A stretch of 64,000 bases of DNA from Homarus americanus. Lineage: Eukaryota > Arthropoda > Malacostraca > Decapoda > Nephropidae. Location: assembly GCF_018991925.1 (NCBI RefSeq), contig NW_024736071.1, positions 13,851,442 through 13,915,441 on the forward strand. The letters are read 5' to 3'. The position numbers and the translations under genes are program-made. This document shows positions 50,448 to 62,236 of this stretch, one piece after another. Numbering within the stretch: the stretch's first letter is position 1; each line of letters opens with the position of its first letter. The notes below the pieces were generated by a model. The model was not told the origin of the DNA and made no database searches. It saw nothing but the letters and a program-made list of their open reading frames with translations.

Positions 50448-50599
50448 TACAGTATACTTTACATATTTGAGTGTGTTAGTGTTTGAATGTTTATGTGCGT
50501 AGGTGTGTGAGGTAAGTTTTAAACGTAGACTGTTAATTTACCTCTGATGTGTTTTGTTGCTTGCTTGCTGAAGTTGGCATTAGGGGAGAGGGTGAAGGT

Positions 50600-50878
50600 T
50601 TACTGGGGTGAGAGGAGGCTGGGGTTGTCAGCCACCTCACTCTCCTTACTGCCAGGGTCGTCAGCCACCTCACTCTCATCATCACTGCCAGGGTCGTCAG
50701 CCACCTCACTCTCATCATCACTGCCAGGGTTGTCAGCCACCTCACTCTTATTATCGCTGTCAATTTGCACTGAAAGCTGTTGTTCTCCACTGCCTTCTGT
50801 TGAATTTGCAATAAAGGTGCTGGGTCTGGTCGTCAATCCACGTGATCGACATCCGCTCCATACTCTCCTCAGCATCAC
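50600..50878 (-). pseudogene. acidic-repeat coding remnant
   Basis: The minus strand has four copies of a 36-bp unit (about 50627-50760) that read SDDESEVADDPG or variants. In another frame just upstream lies MSITWIDDQTQH, which resembles the WIEDQ segment of Tigger DNA-binding domains. It may be a transposase leftover; no catalytic part is present and the assignment is weak. Confidence 0.4.
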
Positions 50879-51524
50879 GGAACCTCATCACCTTTGTAGC
50901 CGTCAGTGGTGTTGCAGACCCGGCCATCTCCTTGATCGTGTCAGCGCTTTTAACTCTTAATATGCACCGTAGAGGGAGTCAAGCCGTGCACGCGCCCAAT
51001 CACTGACGTTCCTTCTCCGTGTTCATGTCTTTTTACGATATCCAATTTCACTTCCAATGTAACTGCCACATGTGATCTCTTAGCAACATTGCTGGGAGTT
51101 TTAGTAATGTCTCGCACTCCAGCACGTGTGAGACTGAGGCGAGCGGGAGCGTATGGCGGAGGAATCCGTACACACGCTGTCCTACGCTACGGTTGAGGCG
51201 TGTGGTTCAAAATTTTGCTCGTAAGAATTTGCGCATAAACAGGGCAACAATTGCGAATAGTGGAAATGGGTGACAATAAATTGATTATGAATACCGAGGC
51301 TATGAATAACGGGGTTTGTCTATATTTCCTTTACCTGTATTGTAAATATGTGTATTTGTGTGTGTAGACACACACACACAAAACACATACAAATAAATAA
51401 TAATGGGAAAATCCTCTCACAAATAATCAGAAAAAAGTTATTAAAAATGTTGAGTCTACCCTCAAGTCTACTCCGTGCTCTATTAATAACAAAGCAAGGA
51501 ATGGAGTTGAGGCTAGACTCAACA
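50879..51524. other. unassigned sequence with a small hairpin
   Basis: No coding recognised. GTTGAGTCTACCCTCAAG (about 51450) and GTTGAGGCTAGACTCAAC (about 51510) form nested inverted repeats. A (TG/AC) run lies at 51350-51380. Confidence 0.4.
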
Positions 51525-51850
51525 TTAGAAACGTTCTGTACCTGGAGCAACAGGAACGTTATAATAGGCATCTTTGAGATCCAAGCATTGGGCGGAAGTA
51601 GATGCCTCAGATGAGCGTAAGTGAGCATCTTGAAACTTTTTCTGGTAATAAACTTGATTTTTTAGGGAGGCAAAGAGATCGATCTTCAGAGTTCCAAACT
51701 TAGTCACTAGACTCTTGAACTCTGATACCTTTAGGAACCATTCTGTTCCCGTTGATACTGGCCTGAGACAGGACAGCGCATCTGCCCAATTGTTTTGTAC
51801 TCCAGGTATATACCTGTAAGTTGCTTTGAGGTAAAGTTTTTGTGTTACAC
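51525..51850 (-). pseudogene. DIRS RNase H and RT remnants
   Basis: Reading down the minus strand: YIPGVQNNWADALS, then TEWFLKVSEF and KFGTLKIDLFASLKNQ, typical of the end of the DIRS RNase H region. In the same frame this is followed by AQCLDLKDAYYNVPVAPG, the RT block with the first catalytic aspartate. RT normally precedes RNase H, so the order is reversed here. No complete domain remains. Confidence 0.65.
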
Positions 51851-51855
51851 AAACT

Positions 51856-53037
51856 TTAAAAAAAAATTTCTGACAGTTTTAGAAGGGGACATGATCTGGT
51901 TGAGCCTTGAGCATTGCTGTCTGCGGGAATGAATGTAAAGTCTTTCAATACATTAGCCCAGACTTCGTCTATTTTAGAGATCATTTTTGGGAAAATATCA
52001 GGCCAAGAATTTTTAGTATCACCTTCTAAAAACAATGAATGATTACCCACATTTATCTGGCCTTCCTGTCTCTTTGTAAGTGCTGAGAGATCAGGAAGTT
52101 TATAAAAATTTTCATAAAATACCTTGAATAAGGAATCAACAGATTCAGATGTGGTAGAAAACAATGAAGATTTAGATCTTACCAATGTTATCCATGGCCT
52201 GTTGGGATCATCCTTACACTCAATGTTATCCAGCAGCTGCGTGGCAGTCGACAGCAGCCTGTTTCCACTCATAGTAACCAACACTTTTGCCCCAGGTGGA
52301 AATGGTTGCCAAAATGTGGATAGGATGAAGTCAGTCTCAACAGGTTCTCCCTGCTCAAGAGACTGAATACTATGATTAGAACCAGCCTCATCGTCCTGAT
52401 CCTAATCCACTGAAATCAAACTGAGTAGATAGAGGTTTTTGTAGACTTCCTACTGCCCCATTGTATGGAGGGTCCAATAACTTATTTTTCTTAGCAGAAG
52501 CAGGCTTGTCTAAGTGGGGAGTAAGTCTTACCTAACACCAATAAACATAAACTTTCTGCCAACTTGGGATCTTTCCATTGTTTAACATAAAAAATTTACT
52601 CTTCAAGGCCTTATTCCACCTATTTTTTATTTGTATTTCTTATCACCTGTAGCTTGATGAAATTGAAAACTTTGATCATAACAAACTGCACAATCCATTG
52701 GTGAAAATAGGTTATTTGAGACACAGCTGCCATGAATTATGCAAGCCACATGAGGATCAATCTTAGTAATCCAAGTCGCTGTACATATTTTATAATTGCA
52801 TGTAGTATGGTCCCCTTGGATCTTGGGTGAAACTACTACTACTGAATTCCAATTCTCTACTGACAGACAATTCCTTGTATGTAGTGCCTGAGCTGAACTT
52901 TCTAGTCCTTGTAGCTCATCACTCAATACTATCTCCTGAGGGACAGTTCCATAGTCTCCTTCCTCATCCATAGGCCCGGACTCCTGTCCTTCATCCTCCA
53001 GTTGCACATCACTCATCGAAACTAGGAGGAACACCAT
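51856..53037 (-). pseudogene. DIRS gag-like gene, broken
   Basis: An acidic start (MSDVQLEDEGQESGPMDEEGD, from about 53016) is followed by a cysteine-containing segment (HGSCVSNNLFSPMDCAVCYD). After a degenerate part around 52400-52620, a second frame (52284-51856) reads RLLSTATQLLDNIECKDDPN and SWPDIFPKMISKIDEVWANV. Position directly behind the DIRS 5' region is the reason to call it gag-like; I do not recognise a defined domain. Confidence 0.55.
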
Positions 53038-53181
53038 GAGTCACATTATATTATTACAAAAATATAAGGGAGAAAACATTTCCTCCAAAACCTAATTAAT
53101 ATGACTCATAATTGTTATATTATTAGTAAGTTAATTCATTAAGATTTCTTATTTTTATATAAGTCACTCGTTTGACAATTA

Positions 53182-55809
53182 CAGTATAGTCTGCATTTAC
53201 GCTGTCAATTGAAACCGTGGAGGTCCGCGTAAAACGAGAAACGCGTAAATGAAGTAACAGAACATATGGGATTAATTGAAATAGAGACTGGGCCGACCCC
53301 CAAACTCCACTTTTTATGACACAATACGTACGTTGTAGTAAAAATAGTATCTTGATTTTGTGATGGTATGCACACACACATAATATAGAAGAGAAATATC
53401 AATAAATGAATAATATACTGTACCAGGTAAAAGAAAATCAAGGTTTAACACTTACTTTAGTAGAAGAGATGGGTTGGCATACGAGGATGGGGGCTGGTTC
53501 CGAGGCAGAGGGCAGATTAGTAGCCCTCAGGTGAATCACCATCATTATCCACCATAGTTGTCAGGGCCTCCCTGACAAACCCCTCAAAGTCACCATCATT
53601 GTCTCTGGCTTGGGCTGGCTGTGGTGGGTTGCGGGCGAAGAAGTCAGTGATGCTACGCTGACGGTTAGTGTTGATGTGGTCATGATACATCTGGATATAC
53701 TGCTCCATACTTTGGTCTAGAAGGTTATTGAAGACTTCATACCGGTGAATGACATGGTCTTTTGAAAGGGTGAGCTTTAGTTTCTCTGCGAACTCGATGG
53801 CATCCTTTACATCACCATGAGTTAACTTCTGTTCTCTTCCTGCCGCACCACCTGCCTCCTCACTGACGTCATCGTCTTCCAACATCTCGTCGGCAGTCAC
53901 CTCAGTATCCCTGATTACCTCCATGATGTCGTCGTTGGTGGTCTCGGAGAAGCCTGCAGCTGTAACACTCTGTGCAGCTTCTCTTGCAAGGTCCACTGCC
54001 ACTGCAACAGACTGAACCTCACCAGCCACAGTTTGCCTCTGCCTCCCACCTGGGATACCTTGCAACACATGCCGCCACGCGTGACAAATCGTTGCCACAG
54101 ACAGCTGCCCCCATGCCTCCACCAAGAAATCAACAGCTTTCTTGACGTTAAACATATTCCAAAACTGTTTAACTCGCACTTCATGCTCCGCCAACTCTTG
54201 TTCTGGATCCTCGTCGTCGCTCTCGCTGTCTGTGCCACTCAGAAGGTTACGCAACTCATCCTTGGTGTTGGTGTAGTCGTTCAGGAGCTTAAACTTCTTT
54301 TCGGAGAATGCAGCCTTCACGTTGCATATCAACTCCTGGTCCAAGGGCTGGATTAACGACGTAGTGTTGAGAGGAAGGAAGACCACTTTTACATTGGGGT
54401 GACAATCCAACAGTAGGGGCGAGTGTTCTGGTGCGTTGTCAAGCAGCAACAAAATGTTGAATGGCACATTATTTTGTGCGTAGAATTTCTTCACGTCGGG
54501 AACGAAACAGTCGTCAAACCAGGTGAGGGACAGACCAGTGAACATCCACGCCTTACGTGAAGTTAGCCAGTGGACATTTAGCTTGGTCATGTCCATGTTC
54601 TTGTAGGTGTGCGGCTTGCGGGCTGTGTGGATCACCGACAACTTGTGCTTACAGGTAATGGAGGCATTGGTAGTAAACAGGACGGTGATGCACTCCTGCC
54701 TGCAATTTCTGGCCCCGATACTTGCTGGCAGACTTGACAACGAAGGTCTTGGAAGATAATTTTTTTCAAAACAGACCGGATTCATCCATGTTGAACTCCT
54801 GGTCGTCGGTGTACTGTCCTTCCTCCATAACTTCTCGTAAGAATGGAGGAAAATCCATGGCGGCAGCACGGTTAGCACTGGCTCCTTCACCAACAATGTT
54901 AATGTTGGTAATCTTGATCCGTTTCTTAAATCCTTGCAGCCATCCAGAGGAAGCAGTGAAGGGTTTGGGCTCTGCAATTCCCATCTTGCGCACCACTGAT
55001 GAGTACAGTTCATGAACGTAGTCCTGCACTGCCCGCTTGTCCACAGCCATGTTACGTCTTGCCTGACGAATTAAGTAGCTCACCAGTAAGTTCTCAGTCT
55101 TGAGCAGCACCTTATTCTGACAATACTTCACCATTGAAGCACCTGCAGACTATGTGATGCTCATTTGTTCTTCAATCTTGGTGGCATCCTTCTTGATCGT
55201 CTGGATCGTAGATTCTTTCACGCCATGCTGGCGCGCCAAATCAACTTGTCTCGTTCTTTTCTCCAAATCTTGCACGATCTTGTACTTAACTTTGTAACTT
55301 AGGGCACGTCGTATCTTCTTGGGTTTGGGGCGACTTGGTCCAGGTAAATCAAGGTTTTTCTGGGGTGGTGGGGGTCCAGTGGAAGCCATTGTTGAACAGA
55401 TTAGCGAGCACAAGAGAGAACAGTATACGCGGTGACTGAGAACAATGAGACTGATGCGGCTAGGTCAGTAGCTTCCCTCCCGTGCCAGGCCACGTCATAT
55501 AACATTAGACCGATCACAGCTAGCGGTGGAGGGAGGTAAGGATAAGTGGCCCAATTACAGTCCAATACGTCATATGACGTCAGCGATAACGCAACAGCGA
55601 CATACTGCGCACCCATAGTCGCACCGCTTCCCTTGTATGGGCGAGAATGGACCGCGTGAACAAAAAATGGCACGGCGCGTCTGGACCTCCAGCCGCTCTC
55701 CGCGTAATTGACCAAATTTACCGCGTAATTAAAGCATTTTCATTCTGGCAAGGCACCGCGTAAATGACCAAACACGTAAACGAAAACCTCGTAAATCCTA
55801 TCTATACTG
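53182..55809 (-). mobile_element. T1 Tigger copy (2628 bp), inactive
   Basis: Left end CAGTATAGTCTGCATTTACG; right end, inverted, CAGTATAGATAGGATTTACG. TA at 53180-53181 and 55810-55811. The unoccupied site is seen in the other DIRS copy at 9885-9886. Confidence 0.95.
53517..55389 (-). pseudogene. T1 Tigger transposase, two frame changes and one stop
   Basis: Starts at 55387-55389 (MASTGPPPPQKN). A TAG at 55150-55152 interrupts the frame after the first helix-turn-helix. The frame then continues to about 54770 (FNMDESGLF), where it shifts; a compensating shift near 54710 restores the catalytic domain (LLLLDNAPEHSP, SLIQPLDQELI). H-to-E and M-to-L changes in these otherwise constant blocks show relaxed selection. 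The tail keeps QRSITDFF (53637-53660), a PCNA-interaction-type motif. Confidence 0.92.
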
Positions 55810-56660
55810 TATAAACAATTAACTCGCTAGTCGTATCCGTCTTCTCACTCTTATCTCAAGTATCCCTTAGCTCAAGAAAATTATTTTTACATAACTAATT
55901 TCATTTGGAACATTTTATTTAGAGGGATCATCAAGATCTCTATTTGTTGCCAATCAGGGGCACAGACATTATCCCCCAAGTAATAACTTAAGCGAAAATG
56001 CCTGCGTGCGTACTATCACCCGGCAGGGTTGACAGTGCTGAGCCGCTAACATAGCGCACTATTGGCAACATCGTTCACTATTACTCTAGCAATATTTATT
56101 GGGTTGAGAATTCCACCCTGAATTGTTGTCATATAACCTATATAAGGATGCAAATTCCATTTCAACATAACTCTAGATTGCTAGGAAGACCGGAAGGTCA
56201 ACATTCCGGAAGGAACGCTTAGTCTAGCAGCCTCGATAAAGTTCTCCTGGAAAGGCTGAACTCGCTACTGAGGGACATCAATAAAATAAAGTTATGAAGA
56301 GAAAAACTCAACTCTGGCCTTTATACTGAGAGCAATTAGAAAACCGAGGGCGGAAGCCCAAAGGTGTTTTGTGAACGAACATAAGAGTAGGGAGAGAGAT
56401 AGTCATGGCATTCATACTAGTACGTGAATAATTGGGACAAAGAAAACCATAAACAGTATACATATATATGTATATATAAATAGGTATATCCACATATTTT
56501 CTTTCAGTGAAGACGAGCCCGGGAGGGCGCAGCGACATTCACCGAGTGACTTAAAGGCAAGAAATAGTCACAACGATCTAAGCGACTTCACGAAGAAGAC
56601 GTGTTGTGGTCGCCATGATGCTGACCAGAGATCGTATAAGAAATTGTCCCAAATACAATA

Positions 56661-56992
56661 CAGTCGGCCCTTAACATACGCAGGTTTAACTTACACGGAT
56701 TTGCAAATACGCAGATTGCCGCTGGAGGAATATACTTTCAAAGGAATATACATTATTCAAATCCCCCCCCCCCACACACACACAGTCTCACTGTAACCAC
56801 GCTTGTGTTGACATCAGCATTGTAGTTGCAAAAATATTACATTTCCGTGAATGTATTATATCAAGCACAGTATGAATAGAATATCACTAATATAACAGTA
56901 TTTTAACCGAAAACAATTAAGAAAACGAGTAACATATCTTGAACATCGGAACATGGATTTTTTACATTCACGGGTATATTTAGGGCCGACTG
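56661..56992. mobile_element. TA-target MITE (332 bp)
   Basis: Left end CAGTCGGCCCTTAACATACG; right end, inverted, CAGTCGGCCCTAAATATACC. TA at 56659-56660 and 56993-56994. It sits in the DIRS 5' region. Confidence 0.88.
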
Positions 56993-57000
56993 TATATATA

Positions 57001-57774
57001 AAACTGAAACCATTGTTTCAATGGAATTTTGGGTAATTGGTTCCAGCTCACCGAAAATTACATACAAAGTAAAAAAAAAATGCAGTAAAGGACACTTACT
57101 TTGAGGTGTGTATGTAGAAGGCTCCTGGTTGATGATGATGATGATGATGATGGGAATTAGAAGTGGGGGTGGAGGACAAGGGAGGAGAGAAGGAAGTTGG
57201 GGTGTAAGAGAAATCACCCCATGCTTGATGCCGTCATTTCACCCATAAAATTTTAAGTTCACTAGGTGTAATTCAAGATTATTTTCTTTAAATCAACACC
57301 GCACTGCACTATATATTGTCAATGTTAAATAAATTTCAGAATGACCAATAATTGTACTGTAAAAACTTAAAAGTAGTTTGTTCAAGAGAGCCACAAGCAA
57401 GATGTTACCTCCACTGACCAGACACACAAACTGCCGCCTTGGTGGGTGAGTCAAGTGGCTGATTGGCGCACCAAAAACTAGTTTCTTGCACTGCATTTAT
57501 GTTAAATAAATGTTAAAATGACTAAAAATTTAATATAAAACTTGGAAAATTATTGAATAGTACAACCTTCTTGATATTTACTCAAATGGGAACGAATTTA
57601 AGCTATAGAACCGATTACTGTATTGGCGGACTGATATTCCAGCTGGTGAGCAAGCGAAAACATGTTGACATGACTTCATAAAAATTTCGTTAACCGAATT
57701 GAAGATTCTTATGGACGGTAATTCGTTAACCGAGATTTCATTAACCGAGGCGTTCGTTAACTGGGGGATCACTG
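57001..57774. mobile_element. T3 MITE, left end missing
   Basis: Begins inside the family sequence at AAACCATTGTTTCAATGG and ends GGGGGATCACTG, followed by TA at 57775-57776. Confidence 0.88.
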
Positions 57775-57960
57775 TACTGTATATGGTTTTTAGTTTTGAA
57801 CATTTATGCCAAAGTTATGAAATGGAACTATTTTAGTGAAGGAAGATTTTTTAATCTTTGATCTTGAAATATAAAAATATTCTGAAAGACTGACACAAAC
57901 ACCTGACAGTTGGCAATGCCTACCGCCCCCCCCCCCGCCCCCCCCAGTGCATTTCATGTA

Positions 57961-60661
57961 CAGTTAACCCTCACTTTACGCGGTTAATGTAACCCGGAGG
58001 GTACCGCGGAAAGCGAGAAATGCGTAAAGTGAATAACATAACATATGGGATTAATTGAAATGGAGTCCAGGCCGATCCCCAAACTCCACTTTTTGACGAC
58101 ACATAACTATGTTGTAGTAAAAATTTTATCTTAACTTTATGATGGTATGAAAAAACAAGTAATATAGAAGAGGTTAGGTTAGGAAAAATAAAGGTCAGGT
58201 TAGAAAACTAAAAATTAGGTGGAACACTTACGGTAGTAGAAGAGATGGGTCGGCATACGGGGATGGAGGCTGGTTCCGAGGCAGAGGGCAGATTACTGGC
58301 CCTCAGGTGAATCACCATTACTAGGTGAATCACCATCACTGTCACTTACAGTTGTCAGGGCTTCCCTGACAAATCCCTCAAAGTCATCTTCACTGCCACT
58401 ATCACTGGCTTGGGCTGGCTGTGGTGGGTTGCGGGCGAAGAAATCTGTTATGCTTTGCTGACGGCTGGCGTTGATGATGTCGTGATACACCTTGATGTAC
58501 GGCTCCATAGCCTGCACCAGCCGGGTATGGAGACTTCATAGCGGTCATCGTCATTGTCGCGGGAAAGGAAGGACTTCATTTTCTCTGCACACTCCATGGC
58601 ACCCTTAATATCACTATGACTTAAACTGTGTTCTTCGGAGAATGACGCACCTTCTTCCTCCTCTTCACTGACGTGTTCTTCTTCCAACATCTCGTCGGCA
58701 GTCACTTCAGGATCTCTGATCACCTCCAGGATGTCGTCGTTGGTGGTCTCGGAGAAGCCTGGAACTGTAACAGTCTGCGCAGCTTCTCTGGCAAGGTCCA
58801 CTGCTACTGCAACATTCTGAACCTCACCAGTCACAGATTGACTCCTCCTCTCACCTGGTATTCCATGCAACACATGTCTCCATGTGTGACGAATTGTAGC
58901 AATAGACAGCTGATCCAATGACTCCACCAAGAAGTCCACAGCTTTCTTGATGTTAAATACTCTCCAGAATTGTTTGAACAGTATTTTTTGCTGTTCCAAC
59001 TGTTGATCCTCATCTTCTTCGCTCTTGCTATCGGTGGTGGTGTCACTCAGGTTACACAACTCTTCCCTGGTGTTGGTGTAGTCGTTCAGGAGCTGGAATT
59101 TTTTTGTTGAGAATGCTGCTTTTACATTGCAGATTAACTCCTGGTCCATGGGCTGGATTAATGTCGTAGTGTTGGGAGGAAGGAAGACCACTTTTACGTT
59201 GGGGTGACGATCTAACAGTAGGGGCGAGTGTCCTGGTGCGTTGTCCAGCAGCAACAAAATATTGAATGGCACATTCTGTCGCTCACAGAATTTTTTTACA
59301 TCGGGAACAAAACAGTCATCAAACCAGGAGAGGGACAGTGTAGAGAACATCCACGCCTTACGTGCGGTCAGCCAGTGGACATTTAGCTTGGTCATGTCCA
59401 TGGTTTTGTAGGCATGCGGCTTGCGTGCTGTGTGGATCACCGATAACTTGAGCTTACAGGTACCGGAGGCATTGGTGGTAAACAGGACGGTGATGCGTTC
59501 CTTCTGCATTTTCCGGCCCCGAATCCTGCTGGCATTCTTTACAACGAAGGACTTGGAAGGTAGCTTTTTCCAGAAAAGACCAGATTCGTCCATGTTAAAC
59601 ACCTGGTCGTCACTGTACTGTCCTTCCTCCATAATCTCACGTAAAAACGGAGGAAATTCCCGAGCCGCAGCACGATCAGCACTCGCTTCTTCACCACCAA
59701 TGTTTATATTGGTGATCTTGTTCCGGATCTTAAACCTCTGTAACCACCCAGAGGAAGCATTAAAGGGTTTGGGCTCTGTAGTTCCCATCTTTCGTGCCAC
59801 TGCCATGTACAGTTCACGTGCGTAGTCCTTAACAGAGCGCGTGTCGACCGCCATGTTCCGTCGCGCCTGACGCACCAAGTACCTCACAAGTAATTTTTCT
59901 GTCTTGAGAAGCACCTGGTTGTGAAAATACTTGATCATAGAAGCACCTGTAGACTTTGTGATCTTCATGTGCTCCTTTATCTTGGCTGCATCCTTCTTTA
60001 TAGTCCGGATCGTAGATTCGTTCACACCATGCTGGCGCGCCAAATCAACCTGCCTTGTTCCTTTCTCCAACTCTTGGATGATGGTATACTTCACCTCGTA
60101 GCTTAAGGAACGTCGTGTCTTCTTTGGCTTAGTGCCGCTGGGTCCAGGTAAGGAAAGGTTTCTCTCTGGGGGTGGTGGTCCGGCGGAAACCATTTTACGG
60201 AACAATGGATGCGCGTTTACACGGAGTGGCCTTGAGGGATGAAACTGCCGCGGCTAGGTCAAGCGTCGTCTTTCCTCCCTCCCTCCCTCCCTCCCTCCCT
60301 CCCTCCCCGGGGTGGACATGTCATAATACTTTAAGCCAATTACAGCTAGCAGCAGAGGGGGGTAGGGATGCATGGCCAATCACAGGTCTGATACGTCATA
60401 TGACGTCAGTGATAACGCAACAAAGAGACACACTGCGCAACCTTACCGCGCCGCTTGCCCAAGCGGAGGGAGGAGGCAAGGAGCACAGGCAGGCAGGCGG
60501 GCGGGTGGCGGATGGGGCGAATCTAAAAATAGCGTCGCTCCGGACACTCTCCGCGTAATGGGGTTCACGTACCGCGTAATTTGAGCACGTGAGGTTCTGG
60601 CAAGGCACCGCGTTAACGTGGAAACGCGGAATGCGGGACCGCGTAAAGTGAGGGTTAACTG
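57961..60661 (-). mobile_element. T1 Tigger, full length (2701 bp)
   Basis: Perfect 24-bp terminal inverted repeats beginning CAGTTAACCCTCACTTTACG, TA at 57959-57960 and 60662-60663. The transposase has a single-base deletion, so the copy looks young but not self-sufficient. A short CCCT microsatellite lies in the leader at 60272-60307. Confidence 0.97.
58293..60193 (-). pseudogene. T1 Tigger transposase with one frameshift
   Basis: ATG at 60191-60193 (MVSAGPPPPERN). The frame is clean through the helix-turn-helix (KGTRQVDLARQHGVNEST), the CENPB-type domain and the DDD domain (VFNMDESGLFW, LLLLDNAPGHSP, TLIQPMDQELI). Near 58531 one A is missing relative to the intact copy at 43900, so the original frame ends at 58448 in unrelated residues. 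The true tail continues in the next frame (58517-58293), including QQSITDFF (58437-58460), a PCNA-interaction-type motif, and the end DSPSNGDSPEGQ. Confidence 0.94.
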
Positions 60662-60779
60662 TATTTTTTATTCTATTTATTTATTTATTTATTTATTTTA
60701 TTTATAAATTCAGGTGAAATTACAATATGCATTGGCCATAAATTCTTACATATAAGCCCTCTCAAAAATTTAACTACTG

Positions 60780-61057
60780 CAGCTCCTCCCCGACTTACGA
60801 CCTACTCGACTTACGACCTGCCTCAGTCGTACCAAAATTTTTTCAAATTACGTATTTTCGAGTCCCAACGTCAGTACACAGAGATAATTTTCGTTTGTAA
60901 TCAACTTAAAATGGCTGGCAAGCTTAAAAGTAAGAGTTTTGTGGTGCTGAGAAGAAAAAGAGGCACCCATTTTCGATTTTCTATGTATTATTTAAGTATT
61001 TTCGACTTAAGACCTGGATGTGGGTCCCTAACCCCGTCGTAAGTCGGGGAAGAGCTG
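60780..61057 (+). mobile_element. T2 Tigger MITE (278 bp)
   Basis: Ends CAGCTCCTCCCCGACTTACG and, inverted, CAGCTCTTCCCCGACTTACG. TA follows at 61058-61059; the left flank is TG. It keeps the first codons of the T2 transposase (MAGKLKSKS at 60911) fused to its right end. Confidence 0.88.
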
Positions 61058-61449
61058 TAATCAGTCAGTAAATAAAATCTTACAAAACTAATTATTTTTA
61101 AATGATAATAATCAATTTAGAATGAAATAGAGTAAACAATACGGATAAAATGTTCTTTGGGCTGCCTTTTATTTTCTAAATGTGTTGACAGTTTGTAAGC
61201 AGACCTATCATTATCTAAAATAAAGTTAAATAATTATATGAACCATCAAAATGCAAATGATTTCAAGGCATTAGCACTACAGAAAGGATGTTAGAAAATT
61301 TTAAATATTTATCATAAAAGGTCGATAAAAATACTCTCTTGTACACGCACAGCTTGGGGGGGAGGTAAGACGCTCAGGGGAACCAATCATCAATTTGTAG
61401 GTATAGATGAAGTGCGTGGCTTATGGGACAGGTTAGTGTTTAAAGGGTA
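61058..61449. other. intergenic, no recognised feature
   Basis: AT-rich without coding or termini. Confidence 0.5.
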
Positions 61450-62236
61450 CAGTAGAACGTTGATTTAAAGCGATTCAATTTAAGATTATTGATTTAAAGC
61501 GACACCTACAATTAAGGACAATGTTTTAATTTAAAGAAAATATTTCCTATTTTTGCGCGAGCCAATCTAAAGCATGGTATTTTAAAATTCGTGCCTAATG
61601 TTTCTCTGGGCACGCTACACTGTCCTAAGGGCAAAGCTGTACTAAATGTACTAAATGATTACTTAAAAAAAATTCTAGTGCCAACTGTAGCATGAATATA
61701 TTCAAATAAATCACTATCTTATAAGACTTCCAGCAATGTAAATTATATTCTCCCTGATCACTTCTGTGACATTTTATCAACAAAAAACAATAACTCAATC
61801 TAAAGGACATAAATAAACAAATAAATACTTCACTAGACCTTTGACGCTAACTGTCAAACATGTCACTGTCAACCCCCAGGACAGGTAAATAAATAAACAC
61901 TAGACCTTGGCATCAACTGTCAAACATATCACCTCACCTCCCTCCCTCCTCCCCATCTTCCCAGCCAGTAAACAGACCATTTCACATCCATTAATTTTAG
62001 CTGTGTTGATTTATTAGTGTTTCTTTTAACATAATACAACAGAAAACAAAGTTTTGTTTATTCTAGGAGATGGGCTGAGGTGCATCTGAGTAGACTGTCA
62101 GTCTTTTTAGTATTTTGTGTTTCTCTCAAGTACCAAAATAAATTATTCCATTGAAACAACACTTCGATTTAGTGCGAATTCAGTTTAAAGCGACCTCTCT
62201 TGGAACGTGTCTTGCGTTATAATCTACGTTCTACTG
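61450..62236. mobile_element. TA-target MITE (787 bp) with a hairpin-unit half
   Basis: Left end CAGTAGAACGTTGATTTAAA; right end, inverted, CAGTAGAACGTAGATTATAA. TA at 61448-61449 and 62237-62238. The part at about 61680-61800 is one arm of the hairpin unit found in the T1 derivatives and in 46973-49422. Confidence 0.88.

Larger units (their letters stand above)
46019..51321. mobile_element. possible outer TA-MITE interrupted by three other MITEs
   Basis: CAGGGCTGCCTCACTTGTCG at 46019 follows TA. The words GCGAATAGCGGAGCAATTTT (46080-46100) and AACAGGGCAACAATTGCGAA (51238-51257) suggest that left and right parts of one element flank the MITEs at 46113, 46973 and 49593. The right end near 51321 (AACGGGGTTTGTCTA) is not a clean inverse, so the pairing is tentative. 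Confidence 0.35.
51525..56660 (-). mobile_element. DIRS-like retrotransposon, minus strand, broken by a T1 Tigger
   Basis: The 5' region at 55812-56660 is the reverse complement of 8640-9880 (without its MITE). The T1 element at 53182-55809 interrupts it at a TA. Below that lie a gag-like gene (53037 downward), an RNase H remnant and an RT remnant. The 5' terminal repeat is cut away by the MITE at 56661. Confidence 0.75.

Noticed and set aside
50547..50960. Plus-strand Ser/Leu-rich frame as a gene
   Set aside because: It is the complement of the acidic 36-bp repeat on the minus strand and has no motif of its own.
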